Below the pieces are notes generated by a model. That model searched no databases. It saw only the letters and a program-made list of their open reading frames with translations, and was not told the origin of the DNA. Positions 5,736 to 12,349 of a stretch of 12,349 nucleotides of DNA are shown piece after piece. The DNA comes from Anaerolineales bacterium (lineage in GTDB: Bacteria > Chloroflexota > Anaerolineae > UBA7937). Each line of letters starts with the position of its first letter. Position 1 is the stretch's first letter. The stretch is taken from contig JAUVHF010000032.1 in NCBI GenBank assembly GCA_030593425.1, positions 1 through 12,349 on the forward strand. Reading direction: 5' to 3'. The translations under genes were made by a program, and so were the position numbers.

Positions 5736-7532
5736 ATGGAAACAAAGGAGGGTCGTAAGGTTGTCACTATACCCGATCTCATCACTGTCAGACAATTGGC
5801 AGAACTGTTAGGGGTTAGCCCTATCGAGGTGATCAAGGAATTGATCGCCGATGGGATCATGGCCAATATCAATCAGACTATCGACTACGACACAGCGGCC
5901 GTCGTGGCTAGTGATATGGGTTTCGAACCGCGGGAGGAGGCACCGCCTCCTCTTCCGGAAGTCGAGGCTCCTCCTGCTCCCCTTACCGAGGTCCCCCTGA
6001 GAGAGATCTACGCCCAAGAAGCGCCTGAGGATCTGGAACCTCGCCCCCCGGTGGTAACGGTGATGGGCCATGTGGATCATGGTAAGACCACCCTCCTAGA
6101 TGCCATCAGAGAGACCAACGTGGTAGCCAGCGAGGTAGGGGGGATTACCCAGCATATAGGCGCCTATCAGGCGGAGAAGAAGGGGAGGAAGATAACCTTC
6201 ATAGATACTCCGGGCCATGAGGCTTTCACCGCTATGCGAGCCCGGGGGGCCCAGGTTACCGACATAGCCGTGCTTGTGGTAGCCGCCGACGATGGGGTGA
6301 TGCCCCAAACCAAGGAGGCGATAGATCACGCTCGGGCTGCCCGAGTCCCTATGATCGTCGCTCTAAACAAAATCGATAAGAAGGATGCCGACCAAGAGAG
6401 GGTCAAGCGGCAACTGGCTGAGGTCGGCTTAACCGTTGAGGAGCACGGTGGGGAGGTGATCTGTGTTCCCGTCTCCGCAAAGGAAAAGGAGGGGTTGGAT
6501 GCCCTTCTAGAGATGATCCTTTTGGTAGCAGATCTCTCGGAACTCAGAGCCAACCCCCATCGCCCAGCCATGGGGACGGCGATCGAGGGGAAACTGGATA
6601 GAAGTCGTGGCCCCATGGCTACTGTCTTGGTCCAGAACGGAAGCTTGAAGGTGGCGGACAACCTAGTTGTGGGGAGCATCTACGGCCGTGTGCGCGCCAT
6701 GTTCGACTATCAAGGGAAACCCGTGAAGAAGGCCACCCCTTCCACTCCGGTAGCCATTCTGGGTCTCTCCGATGTCCCCAGGGCCGGGGATACCTTCGAG
6801 GTTATGCCCCATGAGAAGAGGGCGAAAACCCTGGCTCAGGAGCGTGCGGAGAGGGAGGCGGCTGGGGAACGTCGGCTTCCGCGCCTCAGTCTGGATGAGA
6901 TATACGATCAGATGCAGGCCGGCAAGGTCAAGGAACTCTTGGTCATCCTCAAGGGCGATGTCCAAGGTTCCCTGGAACCGGTGAGGAACTCCTTGGAGAG
7001 GTTAGGGGATGAGAACCTCAGGGTGAGGATCATCCATGAGGGGACGGGGAATATCACCGAATCGGACGTGAACTTGGCTATCGCCTCGGAGGCGATCATC
7101 ATCGGCTTCAACGTTCAGGCGGAGCCCACTGCCCGCTCTATGGCTGAGATGGAGGGGGTGGAGATCCGCCAATATGAGGTGATCTACAAACTCATCGAGG
7201 ATGTGGATAAGGCTCTCCAGGGGCTCTTGGAGCCGGTATACGAAGATGTGGTCCTGGGCCAGGCAGAGGTACGAGCGGTCTTCCATATCAGTAGGCGCGG
7301 GAAGGTGGCTGGCGTTTACGTGGAGGAAGGGGAGATCCGCCGCAACGCTCAGGCGAAGGTGATCCGGGATGGAGAAGTCCTTTATGATGGCCAGATCGCC
7401 TCTCTGAAGCGGTTTACGGAGGATGTGAAGGAGGTGGCTGCGGGCTTTGAATGTGGTATAGGCTTGGATGGCTTCGAAGATTTTGAGGAAGGGGATATCA
7501 TAGAGGCCTACAAGAAGGAGAGGGTAGGATAG
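5736..7532 (+). CDS. infB: Translation initiation factor IF-2
   Basis: IF2 is the GTPase that brings initiator fMet-tRNA to the 30S subunit and promotes subunit joining. The reading frame is open from a TTG at 5706 overlapping ylxR, but ATG 5736 has GGAAGGGGG about five bases upstream and gives 598 residues starting METKEG. It carries one IF2 N-terminal helical module (about 9-60), a short Pro/Glu-rich linker (about 64-103), and the G domain: G1 GHVDHGKT (111-118), G2 GGITQ (135-139), G3 DTPGH (157-161), G4 NKID (211-214), G5 SAK (247-249). Beta-barrel domains and the C-terminal tRNA-binding domain follow. It is a compact form, shorter than in Bacillus (716) or E. coli (890) because the N-terminal extension is reduced. 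It is followed two bases later by rbfA. Confidence 0.97.
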   Translation: METKEGRKVVTIPDLITVRQLAELLGVSPIEVIKELIADGIMANINQTIDYDTAAVVASDMGFEPREEAPPPLPEVEAPPAPLTEVPLREIYAQEAPEDLEPRPPVVTVMGHVDHGKTTLLDAIRETNVVASEVGGITQHIGAYQAEKKGRKITFIDTPGHEAFTAMRARGAQVTDIAVLVVAADDGVMPQTKEAIDHARAARVPMIVALNKIDKKDADQERVKRQLAEVGLTVEEHGGEVICVPVSAKEKEGLDALLEMILLVADLSELRANPHRPAMGTAIEGKLDRSRGPMATVLVQNGSLKVADNLVVGSIYGRVRAMFDYQGKPVKKATPSTPVAILGLSDVPRAGDTFEVMPHEKRAKTLAQERAEREAAGERRLPRLSLDEIYDQMQAGKVKELLVILKGDVQGSLEPVRNSLERLGDENLRVRIIHEGTGNITESDVNLAIASEAIIIGFNVQAEPTARSMAEMEGVEIRQYEVIYKLIEDVDKALQGLLEPVYEDVVLGQAEVRAVFHISRRGKVAGVYVEEGEIRRNAQAKVIRDGEVLYDGQIASLKRFTEDVKEVAAGFECGIGLDGFEDFEEGDIIEAYKKERVG

Positions 7533-7534
7533 GT

Positions 7535-7879
7535 ATGCCCAGCCGTAGGCAGAGAAGGGTGAACGGGCTCCTCAGGGGAGAGTTAAGCGAATTATTGCGA
7601 ATGAAGGTGAAGGACCCCCGCCTAGAGGGTTTAACGGTCGTCGCCGTGGAGACAAGCCCCGATCTGAAACGCGCTCACGTATATGTCAGTTCCCTGGGTA
7701 GTCAGGGGGAGCGGCAAGAGGCGCTACGGGGTCTCGAGAGAGCCGGGGGTTTCCTGCGCCGGGAGTTGGGAGCGCGGTTATCGTTGCGGTATATACCGGA
7801 GATGTTCTTCCATCTAGACGATTCCCTGGAGCGGGGGCAGCGGATCGTCGACCTGCTTCAGCGGTTGGAGGGCGAGTGA
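7535..7879 (+). CDS. rbfA: 30S ribosome-binding factor RbfA
   Basis: RbfA is a single type II KH-fold protein that binds the immature 30S subunit and assists 16S rRNA 5'-end processing, especially in the cold. The 114-residue product has the family pattern: N-terminal basic helix (SRRQRRVNGLLRGELSELL), KDPRLEGLTVVAVETSPDLKRAHVYVS, and the C-terminal LRYIPEMFFHLDDSLERGQRI segment that matches the conserved end of the domain. Its ATG lies two bases after the infB stop, so translation is probably coupled. Its stop overlaps the GTG of nrnA (GTGA). Confidence 0.95.
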   Translation: MPSRRQRRVNGLLRGELSELLRMKVKDPRLEGLTVVAVETSPDLKRAHVYVSSLGSQGERQEALRGLERAGGFLRRELGARLSLRYIPEMFFHLDDSLERGQRIVDLLQRLEGE

Positions 7880-8832
7880 CCCCCCTGGAGTTGCTTCGGG
7901 GTACAAGGAGAGCCTATATCATGGCCCACCAGGCACCCGATGGGGATGCTATCGGGTCCGCCTTAGCCTTGGGTCGAGCCCTGGAGAAGATGGGGGGGCA
8001 GGCCACCTTAGCCTGCGAGGACCCTCTCCCCTCGATGCTCGCCTTCCTGCCGGGAGGCGAGCAATTTGAAGCCCGAGAACCTGGGGACGAAGATTTGGCT
8101 ATCGCCCTCGACGCCAGCGACCTTGGCCGATTCGGCTCCCTGGGGGAGAAGGTGGCGCAGTCAGGGCTGCCCCTCCTTAACATCGATCATCACGTTACCA
8201 ATAGGTTCTTCGGAACGGTCAACCTGGTGAAGAGGGAGGCCGCGGCCACGGCGGAGATCATATACGACCTCTTGCCCGATTTGAAGATACCGTTAGACCC
8301 TCTTCTGGCCACCTATCTCCTCACCGGCCTGGTCACCGATACCCAAGGCTTCAGGACGGCGAACACCACAGTCCGAACCTTGGAGATAGCCACCCAACTT
8401 ATGAGGGCCGGGGCTTCGCTAAGGGAGATCACGGAGAAGGTCTTCCGCCATTGGGACCTCTCCACCCTTCGTCTTTGGGGCGCGATAATCGAGAGCCTGA
8501 GGCTGGATGGGCGAATGGTCTGGGCTACCGAGACTAGGACTATGCGGAGTCGTCACGGAGCCAGCGCTGACCGGGGAGATGGCGTGGTCAACCTCCTGGC
8601 TTCCGTGGGCCAAGCGGATATAGCCATCGTCTTCAGGGAGAGGGAGGACGGCCTGATAGAGGTGAGCCTTAGATCCAGACCAGAGGTCGATGTCTCCTCC
8701 ATCGCTCAATATTTCGGGGGCGGCGGCCATCCCCAGGCCGCGGGCTGCTCTCTAGAAGGGAAACTGGAGGAGGTGATGAAGGAGGTTCTGGCTAAGGCAA
8801 AGGAGAGGCTCTCTTCGCCCCTTGAGGGTTGA
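7876..8832 (+). CDS. nrnA: DHH-family nanoRNase/pAp phosphatase NrnA
   Basis: This 318-residue DHH/DHHA1 phosphoesterase should degrade two- to five-base RNAs and possibly dephosphorylate 3'-phosphoadenosine 5'-phosphate, as the Bacillus NrnA does. All catalytic motifs are visible: HQAPDGDAIGS (His18, Asp22, Asp24), IALDASD (Asp79), IDHHVTN (Asp104-His105-His106), GLVTDTQGF (Asp155), and the C-terminal DHHA1 motif GGGGHPQAAG with His285. Start is GTG 7876, overlapping the rbfA stop; a purine-rich GGAGGG sits just three bases upstream, so translation is probably coupled. NrnA between rbfA and truB is a recurrent arrangement in several bacterial phyla, linking short-RNA turnover to ribosome and tRNA maturation. 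Confidence 0.95.
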   Translation: MTPLELLRGTRRAYIMAHQAPDGDAIGSALALGRALEKMGGQATLACEDPLPSMLAFLPGGEQFEAREPGDEDLAIALDASDLGRFGSLGEKVAQSGLPLLNIDHHVTNRFFGTVNLVKREAAATAEIIYDLLPDLKIPLDPLLATYLLTGLVTDTQGFRTANTTVRTLEIATQLMRAGASLREITEKVFRHWDLSTLRLWGAIIESLRLDGRMVWATETRTMRSRHGASADRGDGVVNLLASVGQADIAIVFREREDGLIEVSLRSRPEVDVSSIAQYFGGGGHPQAAGCSLEGKLEEVMKEVLAKAKERLSSPLEG

Positions 8833-8834
8833 GA

Positions 8835-9803
8835 GTGACAAGATCGCCACACCGGGGCTTTCAGACGAGGGAACCATGCCTGGCCTGCGGTTTTGCTTGT
8901 CCAGGGAGAGAGGCCTATCTATGCCCCGGTTCGGGTATCCTCAATATCGATAAACCGCAGGGTTTGACCTCCCACGATGTGATAGTTAAAGTGCGGCAGG
9001 CTTCAGGGATAAGGCGAGTGGGTCACGCTGGCACCTTGGACCCCATGGCTACCGGAGTGCTTTTGGTCTGCTTTGGCCAGGCGACTCGGGTTACCGAGTA
9101 CCTGATGAAGAGCCCCAAGGTATATCGGGCTCAGGTAAGGCTGGGGATAACCACGGACACGGGTGATGCGGAAGGGAGGGTTATCTCTCGCTCTGAACCA
9201 AGAGGAATCGCTCTGCAAGAGATCGAACACGCCTTAGTCTCCTTCCAGGGGCGGATTCAGCAGGTTCCGCCCATCTATTCGGCTCTGAAAAAGGAGGGGG
9301 TACCCCTCTACCGGCTGGCTCGCCAGGGGGTGCCTGTAGAGCCCACCCCCCGGGAGGTGGAGATCTTTAGGCTGGAGGTGCTCGACTGGGCTCCCCCTTT
9401 CTTGGAGATAGAAGTGACCTGCTCCCCTGGCACCTACATGCGGGCCTTAGCACGGGATCTGGGGGAGAAACTGGGGTGTGGCGCTCACCTCTCCAGCCTA
9501 ACCCGTTTGGCTTGTGGCCGTTTCACCCTGGAAGAGGCGGCCACTCTCCAAGAGGTGGAGGAGGTCTTCCGTGGTGGGTTCTGGGGGCTCCTGACCCACC
9601 CCATCGACGAGGCCCTTCTCCAGTTCGAGGCGCTTATCTTGGATAGGGAGAAGGAGAAAAGGGTTCGTCATGGTCAGAGCATACCAGGGGAACCAGCAAA
9701 GACGCCTTTTCTTCGCGCCTATTCGATCGCTGGGGAGTTTGTAGCCCTTTTGGCCTTCGAGGAGGATCTGTGGCAGCCCAAGAAGGTTTTCCAACCCCTA
9801 TGA
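8835..9803 (+). CDS. truB: tRNA pseudouridine(55) synthase TruB
   Basis: TruB isomerises uridine 55 in the T-loop of nearly all tRNAs and also acts as a tRNA-folding chaperone. The catalytic motif GHAGTLDPMATGVL is present, with the nucleophilic Asp codon at 9039-9041. The core is complete, from GILNIDKPQGLTSHD through SPGTYMRALARDLG to a C-terminal PUA-like region. The start is uncertain. Within this frame the only starts are TTG 8829 and GTG 8835; GTG 8835 has GAGGG six bases upstream and is given here, but it adds about 33 residues before the normal family N terminus, including four cysteines (CLACGFAC...LC). An ATG at 8921 with an ideal ribosome-binding site stands where TruB normally begins but is one base out of frame. 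Its stop overlaps the ribF ATG (ATGA). Confidence 0.93.
   Translation: MTRSPHRGFQTREPCLACGFACPGREAYLCPGSGILNIDKPQGLTSHDVIVKVRQASGIRRVGHAGTLDPMATGVLLVCFGQATRVTEYLMKSPKVYRAQVRLGITTDTGDAEGRVISRSEPRGIALQEIEHALVSFQGRIQQVPPIYSALKKEGVPLYRLARQGVPVEPTPREVEIFRLEVLDWAPPFLEIEVTCSPGTYMRALARDLGEKLGCGAHLSSLTRLACGRFTLEEAATLQEVEEVFRGGFWGLLTHPIDEALLQFEALILDREKEKRVRHGQSIPGEPAKTPFLRAYSIAGEFVALLAFEEDLWQPKKVFQPL
8904..8953 (+). other. Out-of-frame candidate truB start with CCC-C slip site
   Basis: GGGAGAGAGG (8904-8913) is a strong Shine-Dalgarno seven bases before ATG 8921. Read in its own frame the ATG gives only ten codons (MPRFGYPQYR) ending at TAA 8951-8953. A +1 shift at the second codon, CCC followed by C (8924-8927), would give MPGSGILNIDKP, which is exactly the usual TruB N terminus. 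So either one C is extra (sequence error or mutation), translation shifts frame here, or the upstream in-frame GTG is used and this site is incidental. Confidence 0.45.
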
Positions 9804-11149
9804 GAGTGATCACCGATCTGGGCGAAGCGGAACTGGAACGAGACTCCATCCTTACCGTAGGCATCTTCGATGGAGTGCATTTGGGCCATCGTTATCTGAT
9901 CGAGGGAATGGTAAAGAGAGCCAGGGAGAAGGCTTTACTGGCGGGAGCGGTGACCTTCGACCCTCATCCCCACGAGATCCTCCTTCCCCATGAGTCGATC
10001 TTATATCTGAACACTTTGGAAGAGAGGATACGGCTCCTTGGGGCGCTAGGCCTTGATTTTCTAGTGGTTATCTCTTTCACCCCTCAGGTGGCTTGTACCA
10101 CTGCGGAGGCTTTCATCCGCTCCCTTCATGATCATCTCCGCCCGCGGGAGATCTGGGTAGGGCGGGGGTTCGTCTTCGGTTACCGACGTGAGGGAGACGT
10201 GAGTCAACTTAAGGTATTGGGCTCTAAGTTAGGCTTCGAAGTTCATCTGGTGGAGCCCCTCCGAGTGAGGGGGGAGCCGGTGAGCAGCAGCAAGATCCGG
10301 GCCCTCATATCCGAGGGGCGAATCGAGGAGGCCACTGGATCCCTGGGGCGGTATCCTACCGTAACGGGGCGGGTAATCGTGGGAGCCGGACGGGGGAAGG
10401 AGTTAGGTTTTCCCACCGCAAACCTAGAGGTGCTAGAGAAGCGGGTGATCCCCGCCGATGGGGTATATGTTGTGCGCGTTCAATGGGGGGCTGAAAACCA
10501 CCCCGCGCTGGCTAATGTGGGGACTCGTCCCACCTTCGGCGAAGGGAAGCGGCTGGTAGAGGCCCACATCCTCGATTTCGAGGGCCATCTCTACGGGGAA
10601 GAGTTGCGGCTGGAGTTCATCGAACGGCTGCGTCCTGAGAGGAGGTTCGCTTCCGTTGAGGAACTGGTGAGCCAGATGTATCTGGACGTCTCTCGGGCTC
10701 GAAAGATCCTGGGCCAGGAAAGAAACCCGATGGCTGGACCTGAGGTGAGGCGGTATGAAGAGGTCGAGCACACCGCCGATGCCGCCATCCGAGCCTTTGG
10801 GCGGGATTTGCCGGAACTCTTCGCCAACGCCGCCTATGGGATGTTCGACCTCTTGGCAGATATGGGGGAGTTGGGCCCCACCATTGAGCGAGAGGTCTCT
10901 TTAGAGGCTTCAGACCTTGAGGCCCTGCTTGTCGATTGGTTAGGCGAACTGCTATATCTTCGTGAGGCCCATGATGAAGTCTATAAAGAGTTTGAGCTCA
11001 GCACCTTATCGCCCACGGAGTTGAGGGCCGTGGTCAAAGGGGGGAAGAGGTTCGTGCCGCGTATGGGTATCAAGGCTGTCACCTACCACGACCTTAAGAT
11101 AGAGAAAACGGAGGAAGGATACGCAGCCAGTATCGTTTTTGATGTGTGA
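9800..11149 (+). CDS. ribF: RibF-archease fusion: FAD synthetase/riboflavin kinase plus archease
   Basis: This single uninterrupted frame of 449 residues holds two complete proteins. Residues 1-310 are bifunctional RibF: adenylyltransferase motifs GIFDGVHLGH (21-30), FDPHPHE (53-59) and SSSKIRALI (162-170), then the riboflavin kinase domain with GRGKELGFPTANLE (197-210) and GVYVV (221-225), ending with the usual RPERRFAS...SRARKIL tail. Residues 311-449 are archease: YEEVEHTAD (His324, Asp327), DLEALLVDWLGELLYL, IKAVTYHDL and the terminal IVFDV, whose HTAD and FDV acidic residues bind metal in the family. Archease activates the RNA ligase RtcB, and rtcB is the next gene. The frame is open from GTG 9770, but ATG 9800 overlaps the truB stop and matches the RibF N terminus. 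The fusion could reflect loss of a stop codon; both halves look intact. Confidence 0.9.
   Translation: MRVITDLGEAELERDSILTVGIFDGVHLGHRYLIEGMVKRAREKALLAGAVTFDPHPHEILLPHESILYLNTLEERIRLLGALGLDFLVVISFTPQVACTTAEAFIRSLHDHLRPREIWVGRGFVFGYRREGDVSQLKVLGSKLGFEVHLVEPLRVRGEPVSSSKIRALISEGRIEEATGSLGRYPTVTGRVIVGAGRGKELGFPTANLEVLEKRVIPADGVYVVRVQWGAENHPALANVGTRPTFGEGKRLVEAHILDFEGHLYGEELRLEFIERLRPERRFASVEELVSQMYLDVSRARKILGQERNPMAGPEVRRYEEVEHTADAAIRAFGRDLPELFANAAYGMFDLLADMGELGPTIEREVSLEASDLEALLVDWLGELLYLREAHDEVYKEFELSTLSPTELRAVVKGGKRFVPRMGIKAVTYHDLKIEKTEEGYAASIVFDV
10716..10732 (+). promoter_or_regulatory. Internal ribosome-binding site and ATG for archease
   Basis: AGGAAAG (10716-10722) stands seven bases before an in-frame ATG (10730-10732) at the exact RibF/archease boundary. 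Initiation here would release a free archease of 139 residues, the normal length for the family. The arrangement looks like the remnant of two separate genes, or allows both a fused and a free product. Whether it is used is unknown. Confidence 0.4.
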
Positions 11150-11173
11150 GGTATAACTAGAGGAGGGGGCAAG

Positions 11174-12349
11174 ATGGTCGAACGAAAAGATATAAGACAG
11201 ATAGACAAGTATCTTTACGAGATCCCCACCTCCTATCGCTCCGATATGCGGGTGCCGGCCCGCATCTACGCTGACAAGGAGTTGCTTGAGGCCTCTTACC
11301 GGGATCGCTCTATGGAGCAGTTGGTGAACACCACCACCCTCCCTGGTGTAGTCCGCTTCACCCTGGCTATGCCGGATATCCATCAGGGGTACGGGTTCCC
11401 CATCGGTGGAGTCGCTGCTACCTTGCCACCCGAAGGGGTCATCTCCCCGGGGGGGATCGGCTACGACATTAACTGCGGCGTGCGGGTGATGGCCTCTGAT
11501 ATTTCCATGGAGGAGCTGGCGCCTTACGTGGAAGAGTTGATCCCCGCCCTTTACAACAGGGTGCCCAGTGGCCTGGGTAAAGGGGGCATAAAGATCTCGG
11601 CGAGGCAACTGGACGAGATTCTGGTGCAGGGCGTTAAGTGGACGGTCCAGCAAGGGTATGGAACCAAGCAAGACCTGGAGCATACGGAGGAGGGGGGCTG
11701 CATGGCCGCCGCCGATACCAGGCAGGTGAGCCAGCGGGCTAAGGATAGGGGCCGTAAGCAGGTGGGCTCTCTGGGTTCGGGCAACCACTTTCTCGAAATC
11801 GACGAGGTGGTAGAGGTCTACGATGAAGAGGTGGCTGAGGCCTTTGGCCTCCACCAAGGCCATGTGGCCGTTCAGATCCACTGTGGCTCACGCGGCTTGG
11901 GACATCAAGTATGTAGTGACTATGTACGCAGCCTCCAGAAGGCGGTGCGGAAATACAACATCAGCCTGCCGGATCGGGAGTTAGTCTGTGCGCCCTTCGA
12001 ATCGCCGGAGGGGCAGGCCTACTTTGGAGCCATGGCCTGTGCCGCTAATTTCGCTTGGGCCAACCGGATGGTGATCGCTCATTGGGTGCGGATCATCTTT
12101 GAAGAGGTGCTGGCGGGCAGGGTGAAGAATTGGGAGTTGACCTCGGTCTACGACGTGGCCCACAACATCGGCAAGGTGGAGGAGCATCGGGTGAATGGTC
12201 GGCGGGCTAAGGTTGTGGTCCATCGCAAGGGGGCTACGCGGGCCGCGGGCCCCGGTTTCCCTGGGCTCCCGAAAGATTATCAGGAGATCGGCCAACCGGT
12301 ACTTGTCCCCGGGAGCATGGGTACCGCCTCCTATATCTTGGTGGGCACC
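11174..12349 (+). CDS. rtcB: RNA-splicing ligase RtcB (3' end cut by window)
   Basis: RtcB joins RNA 2',3'-cyclic phosphate or 3'-phosphate ends to 5'-hydroxyl ends using GTP and manganese, in tRNA splicing or RNA repair. The frame is open from ATG 11174, behind a strong GAGGAGGGGG, to the window end: 392 codons of an expected 480 or so. Metal ligands are visible: Asp98 and Cys101 in GYDINCG, His205 in GSGNHF, His236 in IHCGSRG and His330 in DVAHNIGK. The last residues (GSMGTASYILVGT) lie just before the HGAGR motif that carries the guanylated histidine, so that residue falls outside the window. The sequence resembles the archease-associated kind rather than E. coli RtcB, and it follows the archease domain by 24 bases, clearly in the same operon. 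Confidence 0.95.
   Translation, partial: MVERKDIRQIDKYLYEIPTSYRSDMRVPARIYADKELLEASYRDRSMEQLVNTTTLPGVVRFTLAMPDIHQGYGFPIGGVAATLPPEGVISPGGIGYDINCGVRVMASDISMEELAPYVEELIPALYNRVPSGLGKGGIKISARQLDEILVQGVKWTVQQGYGTKQDLEHTEEGGCMAAADTRQVSQRAKDRGRKQVGSLGSGNHFLEIDEVVEVYDEEVAEAFGLHQGHVAVQIHCGSRGLGHQVCSDYVRSLQKAVRKYNISLPDRELVCAPFESPEGQAYFGAMACAANFAWANRMVIAHWVRIIFEEVLAGRVKNWELTSVYDVAHNIGKVEEHRVNGRRAKVVVHRKGATRAAGPGFPGLPKDYQEIGQPVLVPGSMGTASYILVGT

Noticed and set aside
5267..5872. Minus-strand open frame of 201 codons across the nusA/ylxR/infB junctions
   Set aside because: It overlaps three real genes, and its product resembles no protein family that I recognise.
11006..11881. Minus-strand open frame of 291 codons opposite the end of archease and rtcB
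   Set aside because: It spans two clear plus-strand genes with conserved motifs; its translation is a His/Pro/Leu-rich shadow with no family resemblance.
12221..12223. His350 in VHRKGATRA of RtcB as the guanylated active-site residue
   Set aside because: The covalent GMP-histidine of the family lies in the later HGAGR motif, about 75 residues after the DVAHNI histidine, which would be beyond the end of the window.

Overview
The window is bacterial chromosome of moderately high G+C. It is densely coded and holds almost entirely housekeeping translation and transcription genes on the + strand. There is no sign of phage, transposon, CRISPR array, tRNA or rRNA. Gene content and order (proS, nusA, ylxR, infB, rbfA, nrnA, truB, ribF, then archease and rtcB), the bacterial-type ProRS with an editing insertion, and a NusA with a long acidic tail suggest a deep-branching lineage, perhaps Chloroflexota. 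That placement is inference from gene content only.

Layout. (1) Positions 14-631, minus strand: a glyoxalase II-like metallo-beta-lactamase-fold hydrolase, divergent from (2) a xylose-isomerase-like TIM-barrel protein (about 710-1609, plus). (3) A gap of about 200 bases (1610-1812), the longest non-coding stretch, holds a possible promoter and a leader with several strong, partly mutually exclusive RNA helices ahead of (4) proS (1813-3537). (5) The end of proS carries a very good extended -10 promoter and a short palindrome. A terminator-like hairpin follows inside the presumed nusA leader. (6) From 3635 to the window end runs one tight operon: nusA, ylxR (rnpM), infB, rbfA, nrnA, truB, ribF-archease and rtcB. 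Gaps are 2-24 bases or stop/start overlaps, and rtcB is cut by the window edge. No gene-free stretch exceeds 300 bases.

How they fit together. NusA, the YlxR/RnpM RNA-binding protein, IF2 and RbfA couple transcription, RNase P modulation, translation initiation and 30S maturation. NrnA degrades very short RNAs, TruB modifies tRNA, and RibF makes FMN and FAD. The end of the operon adds RNA repair and tRNA splicing chemistry: the RNA ligase RtcB and its activator archease.

Most noteworthy points: archease is fused in frame to the C terminus of RibF, immediately upstream of rtcB, with an internal ribosome-binding site and ATG at the junction. The expected truB start (strong Shine-Dalgarno, ATG) is exactly one base out of frame through a CCC-C run at the second codon. 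proS has a structured leader. nusA has a terminator-like hairpin between its own promoter and its start codon. rimP and ylxQ are absent from their usual places around nusA.
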